Shown: positions 43,747-52,835 of the stretch, piece by piece
How the letters are laid out: the number at the start of each line of letters is the position of its first letter
How positions within the stretch are numbered: position 1 is the stretch's first letter
The notes under the pieces: generated by a model
Database searches by the model: none
The model's input: the letters and a program-made list of their open reading frames with translations, nothing else
What the model was told of the DNA's origin: nothing
Made by a program: the position numbers and the translations under genes
From: JALHNI01 sp965229305
Lineage (GTDB): Bacteria > Acidobacteriota > Terriglobia > Bryobacterales > Bryobacteraceae
Assembly (NCBI GenBank): GCA_965229305.1
Contig: CBDDIZ010000008.1
Coordinates: forward strand, 23,371 to 87,370
Direction of reading: 5' to 3'
DNA: 64,000 nucleotides

Positions 43747-44424
43747 TTAACGAAGAATCAGGACTTCCGGATGTCGAGTTGGAAGTACGATTACCACTGG
43801 CTCGGTTGGCGTTGCGCTTTGCGAATCGACGGCAAGCAGGTGCACGATCTGCCCTCGATCATTCATGACCGTAAGAACATAAGGGCCATATCGGAATATT
43901 CCTGTGAATGAGAACCGGCCATCTGATGAAACCTCGGCTTCAATATTCGCCGGCGAAGAGGCGGAGGCCGCCGCAGAATGCAAAGTAACCCAGAGTCGCC
44001 GCTCTGTCATGTTCTTAATCACTCCACGAAGCGCGTAGGTTCTTGACAATGATCGATTTGCCGAGCCCACCGGTTGGCCATCTGCCCTAATTCCGAGTTC
44101 CGGCGGGATAAATACAGTCCACAGCGTTTCGACGAGCATCGCCGACACCTGACCAGTAACTGCCGTCCTGAGTGCGATCGGGACGGATACATTTGAGCGT
44201 CTCATTTCGTATTGATACTGTCCACAGGGAACCGTTCCACGTCCATCTTTGAATCGACTCGCGAATTCACGGTCCTTCGCATCCTTAAAGGACTTCAGAA
44301 TATATGGCTCTGCCAATCCACTGCTATTAACTGCTCGCAACGTTATGGAGCAAGTGTCTGATTCCGGCTGATTTTGGGCCAGTGCAATAACTGACAGAAA
44401 CAGGAAACAAGAAGTCTTTCTCAT
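43747..44424 (-). CDS. Secreted hypothetical protein with carboxypeptidase-regulatory-like segment
   Basis: A 225-residue protein with a signal peptide (MRKTSCFLFLSVIALAQ). The mature part is beta-rich; residues 160-210 (EAEVSSDGRFSFTGIFRYGP, then YVLTVMNDRGQIVH) look like the carboxypeptidase-regulatory (CNA-B-like) fold seen in other acidobacterial secreted proteins. No catalytic motif. The frame can be extended upstream by 50 codons, but that runs through an IS3 fragment and lacks a leader. DNA here is less GC-rich than around it. Confidence 0.65.
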   Translation of the reverse strand: MRKTSCFLFLSVIALAQNQPESDTCSITLRAVNSSGLAEPYILKSFKDAKDREFASRFKDGRGTVPCGQYQYEMRRSNVSVPIALRTAVTGQVSAMLVETLWTVFIPPELGIRADGQPVGSANRSLSRTYALRGVIKNMTERRLWVTLHSAAASASSPANIEAEVSSDGRFSFTGIFRYGPYVLTVMNDRGQIVHLLAVDSQSATPTEPVVIVLPTRHPEVLILR

Positions 44425-44558
44425 GTAGATAACTGATTGATGTCGCGCAGCGCGGCCATGCGCCGACTGCCGAAGAACGGATGCTCGAGCACCAGCCGGT
44501 TCGCCCGCTCGCGAACCTCCGGCGAAAGGCTCCCTCTCGCGGTCTTCTCTCTGCTCAT
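44421..44558 (-). pseudogene. IS3-family OrfA-like fragment
   Basis: A 45-codon frame, MSREKTARGSLSPEVRERAN, then RLVLEHPFFGSRRMAALRDI. The SPEVRERAxRLVLEH segment is typical of IS3 OrfA N-termini, and a GGTGGAG Shine-Dalgarno lies before the ATG. The protein ends after 45 residues instead of about 100, so it is treated as a decayed transposase. It may have placed its promoter before the secreted hypothetical gene. Confidence 0.45.
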
Positions 44559-44681
44559 GGCTCCACCTTCTCAAGGTTTTGAGCCTCCGATCTTCCCGAC
44601 ACGGCTCAAGCCCAATCCAGACAACCAGCAGAGCGGAATGTGTATCAGTCTACGCCGCATTTCCTTGACTCTCCACCCACG

Positions 44682-46016
44682 TCAGTAAGCGCGGACGGCC
44701 GCAATCTCGCTGCGCGTGGACGTGCCATCGAGGCGATGGGTGCGAATGACCGCCTCAAAGGTGGAGAAGCGGCCCGCGGGCGCCGCCGAACTCAGGCGGG
44801 CGGCCAACTCCGCCGCATGACGGGGAATGATCGCGAACTGCCCCGCGCCCTCAGTAGCTTCGAGGGAAGTACCGCCCATGAGGAGAACGCGTCCTTGCCC
44901 TTCACCGTTCGGCAGCATGGCGAGGACGGCGTAGGCCGTATCCGCGGTCGGCAGGTATTCGTCGCGCTCGCCGCTTATCGGCTTCCGGTTGCGAACCCGG
45001 AGGCTGCCCTGGCCGGACTCGAGCCGGAAGGTGAGGCGATCTTCATAGAGGTCCACCCAGGGATTGGCCGCCCGTCCGCCGACCAGAATCGCGTTGGCGG
45101 CCTTCAACTGCCGGAGATGGAGGTGGCGGGGAAGGATGACCTCCAGGCTGCCCACGGCGGCGGGAAAGGTCTGCCAGAGGCTGCGCAGGATGGCGACGTC
45201 GCCGACGCTGGTGTATTGGCGAGAATCAATCATTTGCAGCAGACGCCGCTGATCGTCCCTGAGTGCGTCCTGAGCGAGCCGAGCCTTATAACTCCCGCTC
45301 TGAAACTCCTGCAGTGAAACGGTGGAGCGCAGGGAGTTGTTGACCAGGGTGAGCGCGGCATCCTGCACCACCAGGAGCACGGGGCGCGAGCCATCGAAAA
45401 AGCCCGAGAGGATGGGGTGAGGCGGAAGCGTCGCGGAGGTTCCGGCGGCGGGCGTCCGGGTGAGTCGACCCAGCGCGAAGGCGCCGGACAGACCCAGGGC
45501 CGCGAACCCAGCCCCGAGCCACTGGCGCCGGCCCAGACGGGGTCCGGTGCCTGAGGTGACGCTGGAGGGCGCCATGGTGGGAACCTCCAACGGCAATTCC
45601 TCCACCAGCGACTCTGCCCGGGGCGCCCACAAGGGGACGTAGCCGCCGCGGGGAATGGACAGGACGATCGGTTCGTCACGTCCCTCTTCGGAAAACCAGA
45701 GTTCCAGCTTGCGGCGCAACAGACGCACCTGCGACCGCACGATGCTATCGTCGCCCGGATGGTAGGTCGCGGGGCGCTGGAAGACGCTGCAGCCGATTTG
45801 TTGCTCGGTGAGCAGATGCTCCTTGCCGGCCAGGGCCGTGCGGCACAGATGGAGGAACAGCTCCGTGATTTTGGGGGCGCGCTGGAAGTTCGGCGAGGCG
45901 GCGATGCGCTCGACCAACTCGGCACGGGAGTCCGCAACCGGCCCTTCACCGGCGAGGCACGGTTCATTCACCTGATTGATCCGACGAGGTTTAGGCCTGG
46001 CGATCGGTGAATTCAC
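44682..46016 (-). CDS. Membrane-anchored putative regulator with RLRRKL winged-helix-like domain
   Basis: A 444-residue protein. Residues 25-125 are a conserved cytoplasmic domain: KITELFLHLCRTALAG, HPGDDSIVRSQVRLLRRKLE and LSIPRGGYVPLW, the last two resembling the winged-helix-like region at the N-terminus of adenylate-cyclase-type regulators. One transmembrane segment follows (about 160-178; WLGAGFAALGLSGAFALGRL) and then a 260-residue periplasmic ligand-binding-like domain. A paralogue with the same layout is at 61049. It is divergent from a sulfatase and probably regulates it. GTG at 46016 has AAGGG 8 nt before it; a TTG at 46022 has poorer spacing. Confidence 0.75.
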   Translation of the reverse strand: MNSPIARPKPRRINQVNEPCLAGEGPVADSRAELVERIAASPNFQRAPKITELFLHLCRTALAGKEHLLTEQQIGCSVFQRPATYHPGDDSIVRSQVRLLRRKLELWFSEEGRDEPIVLSIPRGGYVPLWAPRAESLVEELPLEVPTMAPSSVTSGTGPRLGRRQWLGAGFAALGLSGAFALGRLTRTPAAGTSATLPPHPILSGFFDGSRPVLLVVQDAALTLVNNSLRSTVSLQEFQSGSYKARLAQDALRDDQRRLLQMIDSRQYTSVGDVAILRSLWQTFPAAVGSLEVILPRHLHLRQLKAANAILVGGRAANPWVDLYEDRLTFRLESGQGSLRVRNRKPISGERDEYLPTADTAYAVLAMLPNGEGQGRVLLMGGTSLEATEGAGQFAIIPRHAAELAARLSSAAPAGRFSTFEAVIRTHRLDGTSTRSEIAAVRAY

Positions 46017-46081
46017 GGTCAATTCCCTTCTCTCACGCGAGCCTCAGTATATAGCATCGAACGAACCCGCAACGACTTGTC

Positions 46082-47833
46082 ATGACCAGGCGACAACTCC
46101 TCACCACCGGCGCGCCCGCAGCGTTCAGTTTCAGCCAGCGACCAGCCAAGCCACCCAACATCGTGCTGCTGCTGACCGACGATCAGGGCTATGGCGATCT
46201 GGCCTGCCTGGGTAACCCATGGCTGCGCACGCCGAACCTGGATCGGCTGCATCAGGAGAGCATCCGGTTTACGGACTACCACTCCGATCCTCTCTGCGCG
46301 CCCACGCGCGCCGGCCTGCTCACCGGCCAATATGCCTTGCGGAATGGGGTCACGGCGGCTACCGGCGGCTGGTCCCTGCTGCGCCCCGGCGCACCTACCC
46401 TGGCCGACATTCTGCGCCGCGCCGGCTATCGCACCGGCATTTTCGGCAAGTGGCACCTGGGAGAGAACTATCCGATGCGGCCTTCGGACCGCGGCTTCGA
46501 CGAGTCAGTGGTCTGCCGGACCGGCGGGGTGGCCCAGGCGGGCGACTATTGGGGCAACCGCTATTTCGATGACCACTACTATGCGCAGAATGAACCTCGA
46601 CCCTACCGGGGCTACTGCACCGATGTGTTTTTCGGCCTCGCGAAGGAGTTCATCGAGAAGCACAAGAACCGGCCGTTCTTCCTCTATCTGCCCACCAACG
46701 CCCCTCATGCGCCGTATCTGGTAAGCGAGAAGTACAGCGAACCCTACCGGCGAATGGGCATCCCCTCCCCGGCCGCGGAGTTCTACGGAATGATCGAGAA
46801 CCTCGACCAGAACGTGGGGTCCCTGCGGGCTCACCTGGACAAGCTCGACCTGACGCGGAACACGATCTTCGTCTTCATGACGGACAACGGTTCGGCGGCG
46901 GGCCTGCCCCGGCCCGGGCAAGCTTCGCCAACGTGGAAGGGCTTTTCCGCCGGGATGCGGGCCGCCAAAGCCAGCGCCTACGAGGGCGGGCACCGGGTGC
47001 CGTTGTTCGTGCACTGGCCCGCCGGGGGATGGCAAGGCGGGCGCGATGTCGGCGGCTTAGCCTGCCATCTGGATCTGCTGCCGACGCTGACGTCAATGGC
47101 GGGCGTCGAGGCCCCCGAACTCAAGGAGATCGACGGCCGGAGTCTGGTGCCGCTGCTGAAGGGACCGGAGACATTCGCCGACCGGGTGCATTTCATCGAA
47201 CATCACCAGGTGAACCGGGACGGGCGCTATCAGATGGAGTACGCACGCCCCTGGATGCAAGCGGTGGCGCTGCGGGGACGCTGGCGACTCGTGAACCGCA
47301 CCGAACTGTACGACCTCCAGACCGATCCCGGACAGCAGCACAACGTGGCGGCCCAGCACCCGGACGTACTGGAGGACCTCACCGAGCGCTACGAAAGCTG
47401 GTGGCAGAGAATGTCGACGGGATTCCGTCAATGGACCCGCATTCCGATCGGCTCGTTGGTGAATCCAGTGGATCTGACCTGTTTCGACTGGCATGGCGAC
47501 CAGGTGCCGGCCAATCAGGAGATGATCACCGCTGGCCTGGCGGCGAACGGGATTTTCTCGTTGCGCGCAGAACAGGCAGGGAGCTACGACATTACGTTGC
47601 GGCAACGTCCCGCCTACGTGCCTTTCCGGCTTGAAGCCGAACACGCCCGGGTGTGGATCAACGGCCGCGAACTTCCGCCCCAGCCCGTCGCTGGAGGAAG
47701 TTCATCGGTGACGTTCACCGCCCACTTGGCGCGCGGCGATACCAATCTCATGAGCATGTTGCAGGACGGCAGCCGCCAACGGGGAGCCTATTTCGTGGAT
47801 GTCTGGCTCCGAAACTCGGATCGAAAAAGATAG
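46082..47833 (+). CDS. Arylsulfatase, Tat-like leader, with extra C-terminal domain
   Basis: A 583-residue sulfatase. LLTDDQGYGDLACLGNPWLR carries the metal-binding Asp pair, LCAPTRAGLLTGQ holds the formylglycine-generating CxPxR motif (about residue 72), GKWHLGE follows, and FMTDNGSAAG provides the second Asp-Asn pair. The first residues (MTRRQLLTTGAPAAFS) look like a Tat leader. About 110 residues after the sulfatase fold form a beta-rich accessory domain (EMITAGLAANGIFSLRAEQA). It lies 12 bp before the TonB receptor gene, so the two are probably one operon for uptake and desulfation of a polymer. Confidence 0.93.
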   Translation: MTRRQLLTTGAPAAFSFSQRPAKPPNIVLLLTDDQGYGDLACLGNPWLRTPNLDRLHQESIRFTDYHSDPLCAPTRAGLLTGQYALRNGVTAATGGWSLLRPGAPTLADILRRAGYRTGIFGKWHLGENYPMRPSDRGFDESVVCRTGGVAQAGDYWGNRYFDDHYYAQNEPRPYRGYCTDVFFGLAKEFIEKHKNRPFFLYLPTNAPHAPYLVSEKYSEPYRRMGIPSPAAEFYGMIENLDQNVGSLRAHLDKLDLTRNTIFVFMTDNGSAAGLPRPGQASPTWKGFSAGMRAAKASAYEGGHRVPLFVHWPAGGWQGGRDVGGLACHLDLLPTLTSMAGVEAPELKEIDGRSLVPLLKGPETFADRVHFIEHHQVNRDGRYQMEYARPWMQAVALRGRWRLVNRTELYDLQTDPGQQHNVAAQHPDVLEDLTERYESWWQRMSTGFRQWTRIPIGSLVNPVDLTCFDWHGDQVPANQEMITAGLAANGIFSLRAEQAGSYDITLRQRPAYVPFRLEAEHARVWINGRELPPQPVAGGSSSVTFTAHLARGDTNLMSMLQDGSRQRGAYFVDVWLRNSDRKR

Positions 47834-47845
47834 GGAGGTTTTCTC

Positions 47846-50800
47846 ATGATCAGCAGATTTCTGGCCACGTGCGTCGCTTTGGTGTCGATGCTGCCAGCGC
47901 AAATCATCACCGGCACGATCACTGGCCGCATCACCGATCCAAGCGGCGCGGGCGTGCCGGCGACACAGATCTCGTTCAGCGAAGTTTCCACGGGCCGCGT
48001 GCGCACGCTGGAGACGGATCAGAACGGCGAGTTCGTCGCCAGCGGCCTCGATTCGGGCGAGTACACTTTAGAAGCCTCCCATCAGGGCTTCAGCAAGTAC
48101 AGCCGGCAGAACATCCGCCTGGAGACCGGGCAGCGGCTGGCCCTGGGCACGCTGAGGCTCGAGGTCGGCAACATCACGGAGACAGTGTCCGTCACCGGGG
48201 AGATGGGTGCGGCCGTAGCGGTGCAAAGTGCGGAGCGTTCCGACATCATCTCGAGCCGGCAAGTGGCCGGCCTGCTGAATCTGGGCCGCAACGTAGCGTC
48301 GCTGGTGCAACTGTTACCGGGGGTGGTGATGACCGCCAGTTCCGATTCGCTCGGCCGCACGGCCACCTTCAACGCCAACGGCAGCCGCGGAACGATGAAC
48401 AGCGTCTCGATCGACGGCGTGCCCTCCACCGATGTGGGCAACGCCTTTGAGCTCAAGATCAACGTGAGCCAGGATTCGGTCTCGGAGGTCAAGGTACTGC
48501 TGAGTAACTATCAGGCCGAATATGGCCGCGCCGCCGGCGCGAACGTGAACATCGTCACCAAATCCGGCACGCGTGACTTTCACGGCCTGCTTTCTTACTA
48601 CAAACGCCACGAACAGTTTAACGCCAATAACTTCTTCAACAATCGAAATGGTCTGCCGATTCCCCGCTATCGCTACAACGCGTGGACTTATAACATCGGC
48701 GGGCCGGTGTATATTCCCGGAAAGTGGAACCGCGAGAAGAACAAACTCTTCCTGTTTTGGGGGCAGGAGTTCTGGCCCACGAAACAAGGGATCACCGGCT
48801 CCGTCACGGTGCCGACCGCGCTCGAACGCGCCGGCAATTTTTCGCAATCGCTCGACCTGAATAACCGCCTGATCGCCGTGCGCGATCCGCTTTCCGGACA
48901 GCCTTTTCCTGGCAACACGATTCCCGCTACGCGGCTCAACCCCAACAGCCTGGCGCTGCTGAAGTTCTTCCCTGAACCGAACTTCCTCGACCGAAATGTC
49001 TCGCGAGGAAACTACAACTACAACTTCACCACCGACACCACCCACCCGATTCATACGAATACGCTGAAAGCTGACTATTCGCTGAATGCGAACAACAGCT
49101 TCGTCTTCAGCTACAACGGCTTCGACGAGTTTCACGAAGGATCGCTCGGCTTCGCCACCGCGGCAAGTAACTGGCCGCAATGGCAGTATAACTACTACGC
49201 GCGGACCACGGCGCTCAGTGGGCGCTATACGCATATCTTTACCCCGTCCTTGATCAACGAATTCCAGGTCGGCGGGTTGCATCTCCCGGAAGGCAATGGC
49301 TACGACGAGGCCGCACTGAGGCGCAATCAGCGGGACGCGGTCGGTTACCGGGCAGGCCAGTTCTATCCCGCGAACAATCCTCTCAACATGATTCCGGGCG
49401 CCACTTTCGGCGGTGTGACCAATGCCGCCACGTTGGCCTACGACGGACGCTTTCCGCTCTATGGCCTGACGAATCTGATGAACTTCGACGAGAAACTGAG
49501 CTGGAACAAAGGCCGCCATAACTTCAAAGCCGGAGCCTATGTGGAAGGGTTCCAACGCGACATCGGCCAGCCGGTGGACTTCGCCGGCCGGTTCGACTTC
49601 GCCAACAACGTGAACAACCCGCTCGACACCGGCTACGCGTACGCGAACGCCGCACTGGGCGTTTTTAATGCCTATAGCGAGACGTCGGCACGATCCTACC
49701 CGCGGAGCCGCAACAAGCTGCTGGAGGTGTTTGCGCAGGACAACTGGCGCGTGACTTCGCGGCTGACCTTGGACTATGGCCTCCGCGTGTACTATACGCC
49801 GCCGATTACCGAAGTCGACGACCAACTGGTCACCTTCGACCGCGCTCGCTTCGATCCGGCGAAACAGGTGTCGCTCATCTCGCCCGGACTGAATGCCGCC
49901 GGACAGCGCGTGGGCGTGAACCCCGTGACCGGACAGAGCCTGTCGGCTACTTTGATCGCCGCCATCGCTCCGGGTAAGGGTGATCCGTTCAATGGCCTGG
50001 TGGTGGCCGCCAACGACCCGAGCTATCCGCGCGCCCTCACCAACCTGCACTCGCTCAACTTCGGTCCGCGAGCCGGCTTCGCTTACGATGTCTTCGGCAA
50101 CGCCCGAACGGCCATCCGCGGCGGCTTCGGACTCTTTTACAACCGGCCGAATTTCGGGACTTGGCTGCGGCCGTTCAATGCTCAGCCGCCGCTGCTGCAA
50201 ACCCCGATTATCAACTACGCCACCGTCGACAACCTGCTTTCGTCCTCGGGCCTGCTGTTCCCCACCAACATCACCGCACTCGACCCGCAGGCCAAAATCC
50301 CGCGCGTGCTGGACTTCAGTCTCTCCGTGCAACACAACCTGGGCTGGGGCACCGTGCTCGACGTGGGGTACGTCGGCTCATTGGGCCGCAATCTGCTCTG
50401 GGCGCGTCCCTTGAACGCCATTCCCTTCGGTGCGAACTTCCAGCGAGCCAATCTCGACCCGACGGCCGGCAACCGGCCTTTGCCGCCGCAATTCCTCCGG
50501 CCCACCGTCGGCTACAACAACATCAATCTCACCGAGTCAGCCTCCAGCTCGAACTATCACTCCATGCAGGTGTCGCTGAACCGGCGCTTCAAGAGCGGCT
50601 TGCAGATGGGCGGTTCCTGGACTTGGTCAAAGGCGATGAGCTACAACGACGGTGACGGCGACGTGATCAGCGCGCTGGTGCCGGTCCGGATCTGGAGTTA
50701 TGCCAAAGCCACGTTCGATCGGACGCATAACCTCCGCATCAACTGGCTCTGGGACGTACCGGCGCCCCGTTCCACGAATCAAGTCATCCGGGCGGTGGCG

Positions 50801-51280
50801 GGCGGCTGGCAACTCTCGGGCATCACTTCGTTCATTAGCGGAGCGCCGGTGAGCGTCGGCTTCACCACCACGACCGCGCTGGATATCACGGGCTCCCCCA
50901 CCGATCTGCCCCGGATCGTGGTGACGCAGAACCCGATCCTGCCGAAAGGGGAACGGACGTTCGACCGCAACTTCAATACCGCGGCGTTTGCGCTGCCGGC
51001 GGTGGGCACCTACGGGAATGCTCCGCGCACGGTGATTCGCGGCCCCGGGGTGAACAACTGGGACGCCGCGGTATTCAAGAACCTGCCCGTTGTGAAGGAG
51101 CACTTCAAGCTCCAGTTGCGCGCTGAGCTCTATAACGTCTTCAATCACACGCAGTTCACGGCTTGGGACACGACGGCTCGCTTCGACCCGGCGGGGAATC
51201 AGGTCAACAGCGCCTTCGGCCGGGCGACGGCGGCGGCCGCGCCGCGCATTATTCAGTTCTCGCTGCGGGGCTATTTTTAG
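47846..51280 (+). CDS. Oar-like TonB-dependent receptor, operon partner of sulfatase
   Basis: A 1144-residue outer-membrane receptor. Signal peptide (FLATCVALVSMLPAQ), carboxypeptidase-regulatory domain (about 20-105; TGTITGRITDPSGAGVPATQ), plug (about 110-240; NLGRNVASLVQLLPGVVMTA), and a long barrel ending in IIQFSLRGYF with the terminal Phe used for barrel assembly. GGGAGG 8 nt before ATG. Following the sulfatase by 12 bp, it may bind a sulfated glycan. The operon ends with a strong terminator at 51318-51350. Confidence 0.94.
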   Translation: MISRFLATCVALVSMLPAQIITGTITGRITDPSGAGVPATQISFSEVSTGRVRTLETDQNGEFVASGLDSGEYTLEASHQGFSKYSRQNIRLETGQRLALGTLRLEVGNITETVSVTGEMGAAVAVQSAERSDIISSRQVAGLLNLGRNVASLVQLLPGVVMTASSDSLGRTATFNANGSRGTMNSVSIDGVPSTDVGNAFELKINVSQDSVSEVKVLLSNYQAEYGRAAGANVNIVTKSGTRDFHGLLSYYKRHEQFNANNFFNNRNGLPIPRYRYNAWTYNIGGPVYIPGKWNREKNKLFLFWGQEFWPTKQGITGSVTVPTALERAGNFSQSLDLNNRLIAVRDPLSGQPFPGNTIPATRLNPNSLALLKFFPEPNFLDRNVSRGNYNYNFTTDTTHPIHTNTLKADYSLNANNSFVFSYNGFDEFHEGSLGFATAASNWPQWQYNYYARTTALSGRYTHIFTPSLINEFQVGGLHLPEGNGYDEAALRRNQRDAVGYRAGQFYPANNPLNMIPGATFGGVTNAATLAYDGRFPLYGLTNLMNFDEKLSWNKGRHNFKAGAYVEGFQRDIGQPVDFAGRFDFANNVNNPLDTGYAYANAALGVFNAYSETSARSYPRSRNKLLEVFAQDNWRVTSRLTLDYGLRVYYTPPITEVDDQLVTFDRARFDPAKQVSLISPGLNAAGQRVGVNPVTGQSLSATLIAAIAPGKGDPFNGLVVAANDPSYPRALTNLHSLNFGPRAGFAYDVFGNARTAIRGGFGLFYNRPNFGTWLRPFNAQPPLLQTPIINYATVDNLLSSSGLLFPTNITALDPQAKIPRVLDFSLSVQHNLGWGTVLDVGYVGSLGRNLLWARPLNAIPFGANFQRANLDPTAGNRPLPPQFLRPTVGYNNINLTESASSSNYHSMQVSLNRRFKSGLQMGGSWTWSKAMSYNDGDGDVISALVPVRIWSYAKATFDRTHNLRINWLWDVPAPRSTNQVIRAVAGGWQLSGITSFISGAPVSVGFTTTTALDITGSPTDLPRIVVTQNPILPKGERTFDRNFNTAAFALPAVGTYGNAPRTVIRGPGVNNWDAAVFKNLPVVKEHFKLQLRAELYNVFNHTQFTAWDTTARFDPAGNQVNSAFGRATAAAAPRIIQFSLRGYF

Positions 51281-51317
51281 CGGCAAGTCGGGCAGTCCCT
51301 GGATCGATCCTCCGCAG

Positions 51318-51350
51318 AGAGCCGGCATCGCAGCGGTGCCGGCTCTTTTT
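51318..51350 (+). terminator. Rho-independent terminator of the sulfatase-receptor operon
   Basis: AGAGCCGGCA (51318-51327) and TGCCGGCTCT (51337-51346) form a perfect 10-bp stem with a 9-nt loop, followed by a T run (51346-51350). It begins 38 bp after the receptor stop. Confidence 0.92.
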
Positions 51351-51359
51351 GCGCCGCTC

Positions 51360-51379
51360 TTGACAAAATAATTTGTCAA
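51360..51379. promoter_or_regulatory. Palindromic operator of the ArsR-type regulator
   Basis: TTGACAAA (51360-51367) and TTTGTCAA (51372-51379) form a perfect 8-bp inverted repeat with a 4-bp centre. The left arm contains a consensus TTGACA -35 box. It ends 15 bp before the GTG start at 51395, so a bound dimer would block transcription. Confidence 0.65.
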
Positions 51380-51394
51380 TGCTTCACTGGACTC

Positions 51395-52024
51395 GTGCTC
51401 GATGTCGAGGTGATTCATTCTCCGCAGGCGGCCGCCGCAGCCCTGGACCCGGTGCGCGCGCGATTGTTGGCGGAGTTAGCCGTGCCGGCGTCGGCGGCGA
51501 CGCTGGCGGCGCGCCTGTCGCTGCCGCGGCAGAAGGTGAACTACCATCTGCGAACGCTCGAGAGCCATCACCTGGTGCGCCCCACGAGCGAACGCAAGTG
51601 GGGCGGCCTTACCGAGCGGCTGGTGGAAGCGACGGCCGCCTCCTACGTGGTGTCGCCGGCGGCGATGGGACCGGCGGCTGCGGACCCGGGGCGAAGCCGC
51701 GACCGGCTGTCAGCGGGCTACCTGATTGCGCTCGCGGCCCGCGCAGTGCGCGAGGTGAGCGAACTCGTCAGCCGCGCGCGAGATACGGGCAAGCGGCTGG
51801 CCACGCTGTCCATCGACACCGAAATTCGCTTTCGCTCGGCTGCCGAACGAGCGCAGTTCAGCAGCGAACTGACCACCGCGATCACCCAGTTGGTGGCACG
51901 GTATCACGACGCCGCGGCGCCGGGCGGGCGGCCGCATCGACTGGTGTTGTTGGCGCATCCGCTTGCGCAAGCCCAAACCCAGGCACATTCCCCAGAGGAC
52001 CGAAAGAAGGAGACCGTGGTATGA
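51395..52024 (+). CDS. ArsR-like winged-helix transcriptional regulator
   Basis: A 209-residue regulator. Residues 10-75 form an ArsR-type winged helix: AALDPVRARLLAELAVPASA, ARLSLPRQKVNYHLRTLESH. The C-terminal 130 residues are an effector or dimerisation domain with no cysteine cluster, so it is not a metal sensor of the classic kind. Start is GTG 15 bp after an inverted repeat that would be its operator. The stop overlaps the ATG of the SRPBCC gene by 4 bp (ATGA). This pair, an ArsR-like regulator plus an AHSA1-type protein, is a common bacterial arrangement. Confidence 0.9.
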   Translation: MLDVEVIHSPQAAAAALDPVRARLLAELAVPASAATLAARLSLPRQKVNYHLRTLESHHLVRPTSERKWGGLTERLVEATAASYVVSPAAMGPAAADPGRSRDRLSAGYLIALAARAVREVSELVSRARDTGKRLATLSIDTEIRFRSAAERAQFSSELTTAITQLVARYHDAAAPGGRPHRLVLLAHPLAQAQTQAHSPEDRKKETVV

Positions 52025-52818
52025 GCATCAAGAAGGAAGCGAACGGACGCCGTTCGGTACAAGTGGAAGTTGAGGTCCCGGGGACCCCGGAAGCCGTTTG
52101 GCAAGCGATCGCCACCGGCCAGGGAGTGAGCGCCTGGTTTGTCCCAAGCGAGATCGACGGCCGCGCGGGCGGCACGGTGACGTCGCATTTTGGCGGGGGC
52201 ATGGATGCCCAGGCGCGGATCACCGAGTGGGAAGCGCCGCATCGCTTTGCGGCCGAGAACACGTGGGGGCCGAACTCGCCCACCGTAGCCACCGAATGGA
52301 CGGTGGAGGCGCGCGACGGCGGCACTTGCGTGGTGCGCGTGGTGCATAGCCTGTTTGCGGAGACCGATGATTGGGACAACCAACTGTCGGGTGTCGAATC
52401 CGGCTGGCCGTCCTTCTTCCGCATTCTGCGCTTGTACCTGGAGCATTTCGCGGGCCAGCCGAGTTCACTGATCCAACTGACGGCGATGCCCCCGGCAGCG
52501 GGTGCCTGGGAGACGCTGGCCGAAGCGCTCAACCTAACGGGGGCCGTGCCCGGCGAGCGGCGTAGCGCGGGCGACGGTACGCCGGTGCTGAGGGGTGTCG
52601 TGGAGTCCGTGGATCCGGGGACGGCCAATGCGCATCCGCACACGCTGTTGCGCGTGGACCAGCCCGCGCCCGGGGCGGTGTTTGCGACCGCGTGCCCGGC
52701 GGGCGATCAAGCGTTCGTCTCGGTGAGTCTCTATCTTTACGGCGAGACGGCGGCGACAGTGGTGGAACGGGACCAAGCAGCCTGGACAGCGTGGATGAGC
52801 GGACTGTTCCCGGCGTAG
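52021..52818 (+). CDS. SRPBCC/AHSA1-family protein
   Basis: A 265-residue protein of the START-like SRPBCC fold. Residues 12-150 carry the AHSA1 hallmark: VQVEVEVPGTPEAVWQAIAT, GQGVSAWFVPSEIDGRAGGT, HFGGGMDAQARITEWEAPHR. The remaining 110 residues look like a second, divergent SRPBCC copy (AFVSVSLYLYGETAATVVER). Such folds bind hydrophobic ligands or act as co-chaperone domains. Translation is coupled to the ArsR-like gene, which probably controls it. Ligand unknown. Confidence 0.9.
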   Translation: MSIKKEANGRRSVQVEVEVPGTPEAVWQAIATGQGVSAWFVPSEIDGRAGGTVTSHFGGGMDAQARITEWEAPHRFAAENTWGPNSPTVATEWTVEARDGGTCVVRVVHSLFAETDDWDNQLSGVESGWPSFFRILRLYLEHFAGQPSSLIQLTAMPPAAGAWETLAEALNLTGAVPGERRSAGDGTPVLRGVVESVDPGTANAHPHTLLRVDQPAPGAVFATACPAGDQAFVSVSLYLYGETAATVVERDQAAWTAWMSGLFPA

Positions 52819-52835
52819 CCGGCGGCGGCTGACGC

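Noticed and set aside
43345..43911. A 188-codon plus-strand ORF
   Set aside because: It is antisense to the group II intron remnant and has no protein-like pattern.
48314..50335. A 673-codon minus-strand frame
   Set aside because: Antisense to the second TonB receptor; shadow of codon bias.
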